Assembly: GCF_015223065.1 (NCBI RefSeq)
Contig: NZ_JADFBY010000004.1
Coordinates: 62,001 to 126,000 of the forward strand
Reading direction: 5' to 3'
DNA: 64,000 nt
Source: Mucilaginibacter sp. JRF
Lineage (GTDB): Bacteria; Bacteroidota; Bacteroidia; Sphingobacteriales; Sphingobacteriaceae
A program made the position numbers and the translations under genes. Shown piece by piece: positions 17,522 to 26,367 of this stretch (position 1 is the stretch's first letter; each line of letters starts with the position of its first letter). The notes beneath the pieces are model-generated. The model did no database searches. It saw only the letters and a list, made by a program, of their open reading frames with translations, and had not been told where the DNA came from.

Positions 17522-18387
17522 TAATTTTTATTGAAAGATAAACGTGGCAGGCTAACTATCAGCAGTACAAATACCGCGGTAACCAGTTTAAGCAGATTAG
17601 CATCAACGCCTATGCTTAGTGTTACCGCCAGCACCATCTGGAAGGCTATGGCACCCGCTATAACCAGCGCCAGGCTCAGCCATGCCGAAGTAATACGCAG
17701 CCAATTGATAATGGTTTCGGCAATAATTACAGAGCCAAGACCGGTAATTACGATGCCTATACCCATATTAATATCGGCAAAGCCCTGAAACTGCGTCATG
17801 AGGTAGCTGCTAAGTGCTATCAATCCGTTAGCTAAGGCTAAGCCAGCAATCTTCATGCTATTGGTATTTACGCCGAGGGCGCGTATCATAGTTTCGCTGT
17901 TGCCCGTAGCCCGCATGGCCAGGCCGAAGTCTGTTTTAAGCAGATAGCCTATCAGTAAGGTTATCAATAACACAACCATCGATAATATGATACCTGTGTT
18001 CTGATTAGGATCAGCCAGCAGCGGCAATTTATCAAACAAAGTTTTAGAACCTACCAGCGGGATGTTTGATCGCCCCATCAGGGTAAGGTTTACCGAGTAA
18101 AGAGCTGTCATCACCAAAATACCGGCAAGCAGCGGGTTAACCTTCAGGCGGGTGTGTATCAGTCCGGTTATGGCTCCAGCTAAGGCTCCGGCCAGTATCA
18201 CCGCGGGTAAAACAATATATACCGGTTGCTGATGGGTTAGCAATATAGCCGTAACCACCCCGCCCAGTGTGTAGCTGCCATCGGTAGTAATATCGGGTAT
18301 GTTAAATATCTTCATGGAGATATAGATACCCAGCGCTATGCCCGAGAAACATAAACCCTGCAATAAAGCGGTAAGGTAAAAATCCAT
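17521..18387 (-). CDS. ABC transporter permease (TrpX-type importer)
   Basis: A 288-residue polytopic protein with about 8-9 membrane segments, of the branched-chain-type permease superfamily. ITTDGSYTLGGVVTAIL (about 33-49) and DFGLAMRATGNSETMIRALGVN (about 153-174) are typical of the family; the latter is the cytoplasmic loop that contacts the ATPase. It begins directly after the stop of the substrate-binding protein gene and overlaps the ATPase gene, so translation is coupled. Confidence 0.9.
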   Translation of the reverse strand: MDFYLTALLQGLCFSGIALGIYISMKIFNIPDITTDGSYTLGGVVTAILLTHQQPVYIVLPAVILAGALAGAITGLIHTRLKVNPLLAGILVMTALYSVNLTLMGRSNIPLVGSKTLFDKLPLLADPNQNTGIILSMVVLLITLLIGYLLKTDFGLAMRATGNSETMIRALGVNTNSMKIAGLALANGLIALSSYLMTQFQGFADINMGIGIVITGLGSVIIAETIINWLRITSAWLSLALVIAGAIAFQMVLAVTLSIGVDANLLKLVTAVFVLLIVSLPRLSFNKN

Positions 18388-19365
18388 CTATTTTATCGCT
18401 TCAAAATTTGATGGTAAGGTAAGCTTGTATTTTTTAGCCACCCCGGCATTATAAACCCGTTTCCTGATCTTTACCAGTTCGGGCTTCAGGCCATCGGTTT
18501 TGTGTGTTTTAAGATACTGAGCAGCCTGCTCGCCTGCCTGGTATCCCCATTGGTAAATATCGGCACCAAAAGCAGCTACCGCGCCACGCTGAACCAAACC
18601 GGCCTCGCTGGTAAATATGGGTACATTTTTGGCATCGCAATTCTTTTTAATGGTTTCAAAGGCAGCAAATACGGTATTATCGGGGTTAGCGAAAAAAGCG
18701 TCAATGCCCTTGGCTAATAATGATTGCGTTACCAGCGGCGCTTCGGATGAATTGTTCAACGGCAATGCTACCAAATTCACATTCAGCTTGGCGGCCAAAA
18801 CTTTTATGCGCTCCATCGCGTCGGCCGATTGTGGTTCGGCCTGGTTATATATCATGCCTACCACCAGCTTAACGCCGGCTTTGGGTTTTAATATTTTAGG
18901 TATGATGGAGAATGAGGTATCAATATAATTCAGATCCTCCAGCGCGCCGAACAGGTTAGCCGGGGCCTTGCCATTGGCATCAAGCACCTTCATGCGCTCG
19001 GGTATGGGCGATACCATGGCAAATACGGGGATGGTCTTGCTTTTTTGCAATGCCGTTACGGTTGATAGTGTGGTTGATGTAGCCAACACGTCAACCTGTT
19101 CGCTAACATAGTAATTCACTATCTGTGTAAGCTGTGGTATATCGCCCTGGGCGTTGCGGTATTCTATTTTAACGGTATGGGCATCCTCGCTAAAGCCGCC
19201 TTTTTTTAACGCGTCGGTAAAGCCGGTACGGGCCTGGGCTATGGTAGCATCCTCAAAGGCATCAACAAATCCAACTACGGGTACAGTATTGCTTTTATTT
19301 TTTTGCTGGCACGATATAATGGTTGTAGCCACGGCAAGCGCGGCCAGGAGTTTTACAGGCTTCAT
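18388..19365 (-). CDS. ABC transporter substrate-binding lipoprotein (TrpX-type)
   Basis: 325 residues from the ATG at 19365. The open frame extends 45 codons further upstream, but that part has no protein character, whereas the internal Met opens a clean lipoprotein signal (MKPVKLLAALAVATTIISC). The mature part begins VGFVDAFEDATIAQARTGF and contains DVLATSTTLSTVTALQK and FFANPDNTVFAAFETIKK, as in ABC_sub_bind/TrpX proteins with a periplasmic-binding type 1 fold. The ligand is possibly tryptophan or tyrosine, but this is not settled by sequence. Confidence 0.88.
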   Translation of the reverse strand: MKPVKLLAALAVATTIISCQQKNKSNTVPVVGFVDAFEDATIAQARTGFTDALKKGGFSEDAHTVKIEYRNAQGDIPQLTQIVNYYVSEQVDVLATSTTLSTVTALQKSKTIPVFAMVSPIPERMKVLDANGKAPANLFGALEDLNYIDTSFSIIPKILKPKAGVKLVVGMIYNQAEPQSADAMERIKVLAAKLNVNLVALPLNNSSEAPLVTQSLLAKGIDAFFANPDNTVFAAFETIKKNCDAKNVPIFTSEAGLVQRGAVAAFGADIYQWGYQAGEQAAQYLKTHKTDGLKPELVKIRKRVYNAGVAKKYKLTLPSNFEAIK

Positions 19366-19540
19366 ACCACTAAAGTAGTTATTAAACCTTAAAGCTGAAA
19401 CATAAGCACCCGCAGGTTGTAAAGCGGGCATCGGCTTATTACCCGAACCTGACATTGAACCATGATACGGTGGACAATTAACACCACATTTTATCAACAA
19501 TTAAGCAAATAATTTAGTTATTGCGCTATTTTAGCCACTG

Positions 19541-20686
19541 ATGATACCTATAATATCAAAACTGCCGCAAACGGGCACCACTATATTCACCACCATGTCG
19601 GCATTGGCTGCCGAGTTGGGGGCTATCAATTTGTCGCAGGGTTTTCCTGATTATGATTGCCCTGCCGAACTAAAGGAGCTGGTTAGCCACGCCATGCAGC
19701 AAGGCCATAACCAATACGCCCCCATGGCCGGTTTAATGAGCCTGCGTGAAGTAATAGCCGCTAAAACCGAAAAGCTATACGGTGGTAAATATGATCCGGA
19801 TACAGAGATAACCATCACCGCTGGAGGCACGCAGGCTATCTACACCGCTATCAGCACGGTGATAAACCCGAACGATGAGGTTATCATTTTTGAACCCGCT
19901 TACGATGCCTATGCCCCGGCTGTGCGCATGATGGGTGGTTTGGTAAAATCGTTACAATTGGAGCCGCCCGATTATCGTATAAACTGGGAAATGGTGAAAA
20001 GGCTGATCACCAACCGCACCCGCATGATCATCCTGAACTCGCCGCACAACCCTACGGCTACTATTTTGCAAAAGGAGGATATTGATCAGCTGATCAGCAT
20101 CATCAGCAACCGGGATATATTTATTTTGAGTGATGAGGTGTACGAGCACCTGATATTTGATAACCAAACGCACCACAGCATGGCCCGCTATGCCGAACTG
20201 CGCGACCGTAGTTTTATCATTGCATCGCTGGGCAAAACCTTTCATGTTACCGGGTGGAAGCTGGGCTATTGTATTGCCCCTGCTTACCTCACCAAAGAAT
20301 TCAGGAAGATACACCAGTTTTTAGTGTTCAGCGTGAATACCCCCATGCAGTTTGCCGCTGCGGAGTACTTGAAAAACGAGGAGCATTATAATTACTTACC
20401 CGGCTTTTTTCAGCAAAAGCGCGATCACTTCAGGGCCGGGCTTGAGCAGAGTAGGTTTAAGTTGCTGCCATGTAATGGTTCGTACTTTCAATCAGCATTT
20501 TACGATGCCATAAGCGATGAAAAGGATACTGATTTTGTGATACGCCTAACCAAAGAGTTTGGTGTTGCCGCCATACCTACATCGGCCTTTTACAGCAAGG
20601 GTACTGACTATAAGGTGATACGCTTTTGTTTTGCCAAAACACAAGAAACTTTAGATAAAGCCGTTGATAGGTTAATTAAAGTTTAA
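19541..20686 (+). CDS. methionine/glutamine-type PLP aminotransferase (YbdL/KAT-like)
   Basis: A 381-residue class I/II aminotransferase with NLSQGFPDYDCP (about 30-41), PLP-contact SPHNPTA (about 167-173), and the Schiff-base Lys in ASLGKTFHVTGWKLGY (Lys at about 229). The NLSQGFP and FHVTGWKLGY forms are characteristic of YbdL/kynurenine-aminotransferase III-like enzymes, which often use methionine or glutamine as amino donor. It is followed 57 nt later by an omega-amidase gene, which would remove the ketoglutaramate formed from glutamine. Confidence 0.88.
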   Translation: MIPIISKLPQTGTTIFTTMSALAAELGAINLSQGFPDYDCPAELKELVSHAMQQGHNQYAPMAGLMSLREVIAAKTEKLYGGKYDPDTEITITAGGTQAIYTAISTVINPNDEVIIFEPAYDAYAPAVRMMGGLVKSLQLEPPDYRINWEMVKRLITNRTRMIILNSPHNPTATILQKEDIDQLISIISNRDIFILSDEVYEHLIFDNQTHHSMARYAELRDRSFIIASLGKTFHVTGWKLGYCIAPAYLTKEFRKIHQFLVFSVNTPMQFAAAEYLKNEEHYNYLPGFFQQKRDHFRAGLEQSRFKLLPCNGSYFQSAFYDAISDEKDTDFVIRLTKEFGVAAIPTSAFYSKGTDYKVIRFCFAKTQETLDKAVDRLIKV

Positions 20687-20743
20687 CCAAAATTTAACAA
20701 ATTGCAATAACATTTAGCCCCGGAGGCTAAGCTATACTTGCCT

Positions 20744-21520
20744 ATGGATAATCTGAAAATTACTGTTTTCCAGGGATACCTGTTCTGGGAAAATGCCGAT
20801 AAGAACTTGCAGAACATTAGTTTGCGATTATCAAACATACGCGAAAAGACGGATCTGATCATTCTGCCCGAAATGTTCAACACCGGCTTTACCATGAATG
20901 TTGAGCCTTTAGCCGAGGAGATGGATGGCAAAACCGTACAATGGATGGCCGCCACCGCCAAAAAGTACGATTGCGTAATAACCGGCAGCCTCATTATAAA
21001 AGAGAACAACCACTACTATAACCGCCTGGTATGGATGCGCCCCGACGGCAGCCATGAGCATTACGATAAGCGCCACCTGTTCGCGCTGGGTAAGGAGCAT
21101 GAAAAATTCACAGCCGGCAACAAACGCCTGATAGTTGACCTGAAAGGCTGGAACATTTGCCCCATGATATGCTATGACCTGCGTTTCCCGGTGTGGCAGC
21201 GTAACGTTAACGGCGAGTACGATCTGCTGCTTATTGTAGCCAACTGGCCCGAGCGCCGTGCCTTACACTGGCGTACCCTGATACCTGCCCGCGCTGTAGA
21301 GAACCAAAGCTATGTGGTGGCGGTTAACCGTGTTGGGCATGATGGTAACGAGGTATACCACTCCGGTGATTCTACCTGCATTGATCCTAATGGCAAGGTG
21401 ATCTATTACAAACGCGATGAGGAGGACCTTTATACCTTTACCATTGCCGCTTTTGAGCTGGAAAAAACACGCCGTGCACTACCTTTTTTAAAGGATGCCG
21501 ACAGCTTTACCATTAACTAA
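20744..21520 (+). CDS. carbon-nitrogen hydrolase, probable omega-amidase (YafV-like)
   Basis: 258 residues from ATG 20744; the in-frame TTG at 20738 is less likely. It is a nitrilase-superfamily hydrolase with the Glu-Lys-Cys triad: Glu in ILPEMFNTGF (about 43), Lys in HYDKRHLFAL (about 110) and Cys in PMICYDLRFPV (about 144). The family branch is that of E. coli YafV and Nit2, which hydrolyse alpha-ketoglutaramate. Pairing with the aminotransferase suggests a glutaminase II-type route. Cytoplasmic. Confidence 0.88.
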   Translation: MDNLKITVFQGYLFWENADKNLQNISLRLSNIREKTDLIILPEMFNTGFTMNVEPLAEEMDGKTVQWMAATAKKYDCVITGSLIIKENNHYYNRLVWMRPDGSHEHYDKRHLFALGKEHEKFTAGNKRLIVDLKGWNICPMICYDLRFPVWQRNVNGEYDLLLIVANWPERRALHWRTLIPARAVENQSYVVAVNRVGHDGNEVYHSGDSTCIDPNGKVIYYKRDEEDLYTFTIAAFELEKTRRALPFLKDADSFTIN

Positions 21521-21639
21521 GCAGCATTGGGGCAAAAACTTTTACTCACCTTGTAGCGTAATCTGTTTTTATTTGCGTATCAATAAAATAAACAACTTAT
21601 TTTGCGTTCATAAAAACGGTAATTTCTACAACAAGCTCC

Positions 21640-23883
21640 ATGAAGTTTACATACAGCAGTGCCTGCTTAGCGGCGATGTTATTATTCATCGCCATTAATT
21701 CGTCGGCACAAAAAAAGAAGGACCATACACCGCTTGTAAATACCTTTATAGGTACGGCAGGCAGCGGCCACTCCTACCCCGGCGCGGCAACGCCTTATGG
21801 CATGGTGCTGCTTACCCCTGTAACCGGCGCGCCGCAAAATGGTTATTTGTATACCGATAGTACAATACATGGCTTTACCCATGCCGTTTATGCCGATGCC
21901 GCCGGGTTACCACACAGCGAGATATTGTTTATGCCCACAATCGGCACTACCGAACTGAGTTTGGCCAAACGCGCCGCATCATTCAAAAAGAAGTACGAAA
22001 AGGCATCAGTAGGATATTACACCGTTGCTTTTAATAATAAGATAGAGGCTGAGCTAACAGCCACTACCCGCGCCGGTTTACAGGTGTACGATTTCCCGAC
22101 CGCGCCAAAGGCTAATGTTATTATTGATCTGCAATATGGCGGCGAGGTAATTAACAGTGAGATCGAGGTGGTGAACGACCGTGAACTGCGTGGCTCGCGC
22201 ACATCAGCAACAAGCGGCGGGCAAAGGCAAACCTACTTTTACGCCAAGTTTTCAAAACCTTTTAAAACTTATGGCATAGCGGTTAATGGCGCTGTGCAGG
22301 TGGGACAGAAAAAAGCATCAGGCACTGATGTTAAAATGTATGTACAGTTTGATGATCCGGGAGAGGTGGCTATCCGCACAGGGCTATCGCACGTAAGCGC
22401 GGCGGGAGCATTGAAGAATCTGGATGCAGAGATACCCGATTTCGATCAGCGTAAAATACAAAAGGCAGCAAAGGCAGCATGGTTTGCTGAGCTAAGCAAA
22501 ATGGAAGTGATAGGCGGAGCGCCGCCAATGCCAAGGGTTGAAGAAGCTACGCCTGCAACCTATAACCCGTATGGCAGGCCATCGCCACGTGTGGTTAAGC
22601 TACCTGATTTTGCCGCATTAAAGCAAAACGTGTTTTACACTGCTATGTACCACACCATGCTTACGCCAAACATAGCCAGCGATGCCGATGGCACCTACAG
22701 CACAGGCAACAACCAAACAGCCAAAGCCGAGGGCTTTACTTATTATAACGTACACCCTGTGGCAACCTTTGGCGCACGCTATCAACTGCTTACCCTTACC
22801 GACCCTAAACGTGTAGCCGACTTTATAAAAAGCTACCAGGCGGTAAACAACGGTAACGGCGATCTGGCTTTTAACGAGCTGATAGTGGATGCACTGGCAA
22901 AGGATATTAAAGGTTTTGATGCCGATAAGGCTTATATACAATTACGCGCCGCGCTGGATGTTTTAAATAACGAGGGCCTTAAACAAAACGGCTTTATTGC
23001 CGGCGACAAACCGGCTTCGGTAAGCAAAACATTGTATTACAGTTATTACAACTGGCTGGCAGCACAAATGGCCCGATCCTTAAAAAAGACGGATGAGGCT
23101 GCGGAATATGACCGCCTGGCATCATCATGGAAAAATGTGTTCAACAAAACCACCGGTTTTTTTCAGGCTAAAACAGGCGATAAATTCCAGGAACCATTTA
23201 AGCCGGTTGATACCGTGGCCTATGAGCGCGGCAACGGCTGGCAATACGCCTTTATGGTTCCGCATGATGAGGAAGTTTTGTTAGATATGATGGGCGGCAA
23301 GGATGCCTTTGAGGAAAAACTCGACGGATTTTTCAATACCCTTACCGAGCATCCTACCTATGTTGATGGTTTTACGGGGCAGTTCAGCGTGGCGTACTTG
23401 TATAATAACTTTATGCCTTACCTGTATTCGTTTACCGAAAATCCGCAGAAAGCACAAAGCTATATTAACCGCATCATCAACCAACTGTACGCGCCTGATG
23501 CTTCGGGCTTAAGCGGCAATGATTATAACGGGCAGATATCGGCCTGGTATATCATGAATAGCCTGGGCTTTTACAGCCTGGTACCGGGCGGACAGTATTT
23601 TATCGGCCTGCCGCAGTTTGATAAGGCTACCATCAGTCTGCCCAATAACAAACAATTTACAATAGCCAATGGCGGCACGGCCATAACCCGCAAAAACTTT
23701 TACCTGCAAGGCCTGAATCTTGATAAAAGCAGCTACAATAAACTATTCATCAACTACAGCGATATTGCCAAAGGCGGAGATTTTGAGGTATTTACCGGCA
23801 CCATGGCCAACAAGCTTTTTATGCAGGATCTGGAAAAACCCACATCAAAGCAACAACAAACCGGGCCCGCGGCGCAAAAATAA
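21640..23883 (+). CDS. GH92-family protein with altered active-site motifs
   Basis: A 747-residue secreted protein (signal peptide about 1-23, ending SSAQ). Overall GH92 layout is clear: NTFIGTAGSGHSYPGAATPYGM (about 34-55) near the N-terminus, the GNGWQY region at 531-536 and NGQISAWYIMNSLGFY at about 630-645. GH92 enzymes are calcium-dependent exo-alpha-mannosidases. Three conserved motifs differ here: usual GFSHTHLSGTG is GFTHAVYADAAGL; usual EGNxWQ is RGNGWQ, with the Glu one residue earlier (Glu529); usual GNDDxGQ is GNDYNGQ. It may be a divergent or inactive member. No co-operonic CAZyme is present. Confidence 0.85.
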   Translation: MKFTYSSACLAAMLLFIAINSSAQKKKDHTPLVNTFIGTAGSGHSYPGAATPYGMVLLTPVTGAPQNGYLYTDSTIHGFTHAVYADAAGLPHSEILFMPTIGTTELSLAKRAASFKKKYEKASVGYYTVAFNNKIEAELTATTRAGLQVYDFPTAPKANVIIDLQYGGEVINSEIEVVNDRELRGSRTSATSGGQRQTYFYAKFSKPFKTYGIAVNGAVQVGQKKASGTDVKMYVQFDDPGEVAIRTGLSHVSAAGALKNLDAEIPDFDQRKIQKAAKAAWFAELSKMEVIGGAPPMPRVEEATPATYNPYGRPSPRVVKLPDFAALKQNVFYTAMYHTMLTPNIASDADGTYSTGNNQTAKAEGFTYYNVHPVATFGARYQLLTLTDPKRVADFIKSYQAVNNGNGDLAFNELIVDALAKDIKGFDADKAYIQLRAALDVLNNEGLKQNGFIAGDKPASVSKTLYYSYYNWLAAQMARSLKKTDEAAEYDRLASSWKNVFNKTTGFFQAKTGDKFQEPFKPVDTVAYERGNGWQYAFMVPHDEEVLLDMMGGKDAFEEKLDGFFNTLTEHPTYVDGFTGQFSVAYLYNNFMPYLYSFTENPQKAQSYINRIINQLYAPDASGLSGNDYNGQISAWYIMNSLGFYSLVPGGQYFIGLPQFDKATISLPNNKQFTIANGGTAITRKNFYLQGLNLDKSSYNKLFINYSDIAKGGDFEVFTGTMANKLFMQDLEKPTSKQQQTGPAAQK

Positions 23884-23975
23884 TTTACGCCGAATAAAAT
23901 TTACAGGCTTGGTTTACGTTGTTAATTTTTGTTATCCTGTTATGATTTAGCTTCATAATTTTACATCTTTACCAA

Positions 23976-26303
23976 ATGTTCAAACGCATTAAGTACCGCG
24001 TCCTGCGCTATCTTGTAATATTTATATACTTTGTAATCATCTTTTTTTGCGCCATTGAGCTTAACTTTTTGTGGTTATTTGGCTATTCGCCGGATATGGA
24101 GGACATCAAAACCCCAACCATGTCGGTAGGTTCAGAAGTATTTACCGCCGATGGTAAACTCATTGGCCAGTTTTATAAAGAAAACCGTTCGCCTGTTGAA
24201 TTTAAAAACATATCACCAAACCTCATAAACGCCCTCATATCTACCGAAGATTCACGCTTTTATAGTCATGGTGGTGTTGATTTCGTGTCGTTTTTCAGCA
24301 GTATGCTCTCAACCGCACAAGGCGATCGCCGGGGTGGCAGTACTATTACACAACAGCTGGCTAAAAACCTGTTCAGCACCCGTAAAAAGAAATCGAGAGG
24401 CGTACTGAGCAAAGTACCGGGTTTGGGTACCGTTATCTATAAATTTAAGGAGTGGCTTACCGCTTATAAAATAGAGCACCTTTACACCAAGCAGCAAATA
24501 CTCACCATGTATTTTAATACCGTGCCGTTTGGTAACAACTCGTTCGGTATAAAAACGGCAACGCTTAAATATTTTAATGAGCAGCCCGATAATGTTAACC
24601 CGGCACAAGCGGCCACGCTTATCGGTATGTTGAAGGCTACATCTACCTACAACCCCATCCGTAATCCGGAAAGATCAACCGAGCGCCGTAATGTGGTTTT
24701 GAGCCAGATGCGCAAGTACAACTTTATTAGCGAGGCAGAGCAGCAACGCTACACCAAAGCGCCCATGAAGCTTGATCTGAGTTATATAGATCAGGATTCG
24801 CACGGCGACTCGTACCTGCGCCGTGCTGTTGAAAAATGGCTGGACAAATGGTGTAAAGAGAATGATTACAACCTATATGAGGACGGCTTGAAAATATATA
24901 CCACCATTGATTCGCGCCTGCAAAAATATGCCGAGGAGGCCGTGGCCGATAAAATGAGCTCGTTACAGCGCAGGTTCAACAATGTGTGGGGTAAGCAAAA
25001 CCCCTGGCGCGATTCAAAAGGCAATGAGATAAAGGATTTTATACTGAAATCAGAGCAACGCCTGCCTATATACAGCATCCTGAAAAAGAAATACAATGGT
25101 GATACCACTAAAATTCAGGAGTATTTTAATACCAAGAAAAGGATGCGTGTGTTTACCTGGAAAGGCGATCAGGATACTACATTTTCAAGCATCGACTCTA
25201 TAAGATATTACGCCCGTATACTCAATACCGGTATGATGACGCTTGAACCATCATCCGGAAAAATAAAAGTTTGGGTTGGCGGTATTGATTACAAGCACTT
25301 TAATTACGACCACGTTATACAGGCCAAGCGCCAGGCGGGCTCAACCTTTAAGCCCTTTGCCTATCTTACCGCTTTGGATAATGGCTTTACCCCTTGCGAT
25401 AAGTTTACCGATAAACCAGTAACCATTCGTTACAAGGATGAGGGTAAGGATGAGGAATGGTCGCCTAACAATGCCGATTTCAGCTTCTCGTATCGCGAAA
25501 TGTCGTTACGCTGGGCCATGGGGCGTTCGGTAAACTCAATTACCGCGCAACTTACCGAGCAGGTGGGTTGGGATAAGGTGGTTGAATACGCGCACAAATG
25601 CGGTATTGAAAGCTATCTGAAATCAGTGCCATCGGTATCATTAGGATCAAACGATGTATCGGTATATGAGATGGTGCGTGCCTACAGTACCTTCCTTAAC
25701 AAAGGCGAAAAGCTCGACCCACTATTGGTAACCCGTATTACCGACCATCAGGGTAATGTGATCGAAGAATTTGAATTGAAGAAAGAGCGCGTGATCAGCG
25801 AGGAAACTGCCTGGTTGATGCTATACATGTTCAGAGGTGGTATGGAAGAACCGGGCGGTACATCGCAAGGGCTTTGGGAGTACGACCTTTGGAAAAAGAA
25901 CAACCAGATAGGCGGCAAAACCGGCACATCATCCGACTATGTGGACGGTTGGTATATGGGCATCACCAAGGATCTGGTTACAGGCGTGTGGGTTGGCGCT
26001 GATGATCGCAGCGTACACTTTAAAACATCGCAAACAGGCGAAGGCTCGCGCACGGCGCTGCCTATATTCGGCAAGTTTATGGAGATGGTTTATGCCGACC
26101 CAAAATCGGGTTATACCGAGGGGCAGTTCCCTAAACCCTGGGTAAAGATCACCAAGAATTATATGTGTCCATCGCCACGCATACGGGTTGATACCGCGGC
26201 TACGGATAGCACCGGCGTAAGTGCCGATAGCACAGGCGTAGAACCAACACTCACCCTGCCCGATAATCCGGATGGTGGCGAAACACCGCCACCGGGCCAA
26301 TAA
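23976..26303 (+). CDS. bifunctional penicillin-binding protein 1A
   Basis: A 775-residue class A PBP. Membrane anchor at about 9-36. The glycosyltransferase-51 domain contains EDSRFYSHGG with catalytic Glu91, GGSTITQQLAKNL (120-132) and KIEHLYTKQQILTMYFN (165-181). The transpeptidase domain has SxxK at STFK (456-459), SVN (518-520) and KTGT (648-651). The tail after about 740 is a disordered Thr/Pro/Gly-rich segment. It polymerises and cross-links peptidoglycan on the periplasmic face. Single gene, 92 nt after the GH92 gene. Confidence 0.96.
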   Translation: MFKRIKYRVLRYLVIFIYFVIIFFCAIELNFLWLFGYSPDMEDIKTPTMSVGSEVFTADGKLIGQFYKENRSPVEFKNISPNLINALISTEDSRFYSHGGVDFVSFFSSMLSTAQGDRRGGSTITQQLAKNLFSTRKKKSRGVLSKVPGLGTVIYKFKEWLTAYKIEHLYTKQQILTMYFNTVPFGNNSFGIKTATLKYFNEQPDNVNPAQAATLIGMLKATSTYNPIRNPERSTERRNVVLSQMRKYNFISEAEQQRYTKAPMKLDLSYIDQDSHGDSYLRRAVEKWLDKWCKENDYNLYEDGLKIYTTIDSRLQKYAEEAVADKMSSLQRRFNNVWGKQNPWRDSKGNEIKDFILKSEQRLPIYSILKKKYNGDTTKIQEYFNTKKRMRVFTWKGDQDTTFSSIDSIRYYARILNTGMMTLEPSSGKIKVWVGGIDYKHFNYDHVIQAKRQAGSTFKPFAYLTALDNGFTPCDKFTDKPVTIRYKDEGKDEEWSPNNADFSFSYREMSLRWAMGRSVNSITAQLTEQVGWDKVVEYAHKCGIESYLKSVPSVSLGSNDVSVYEMVRAYSTFLNKGEKLDPLLVTRITDHQGNVIEEFELKKERVISEETAWLMLYMFRGGMEEPGGTSQGLWEYDLWKKNNQIGGKTGTSSDYVDGWYMGITKDLVTGVWVGADDRSVHFKTSQTGEGSRTALPIFGKFMEMVYADPKSGYTEGQFPKPWVKITKNYMCPSPRIRVDTAATDSTGVSADSTGVEPTLTLPDNPDGGETPPPGQ

Positions 26304-26367
26304 TTTTTTCGCCAGTAACTAAACTTTATATATTTCAGTAAATTAGCTTCATCCTATCATAGCATAT

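Noticed and set aside
19366..19500. 45-codon N-terminal extension of the ABC substrate-binding protein
   Set aside because: The internal Met at 19365 begins a proper lipoprotein signal; the extension has no matching character.
21495..21698. Frame overlapping the omega-amidase end and the GH92 start
   Set aside because: It covers both gene ends in a different frame and has no independent support.
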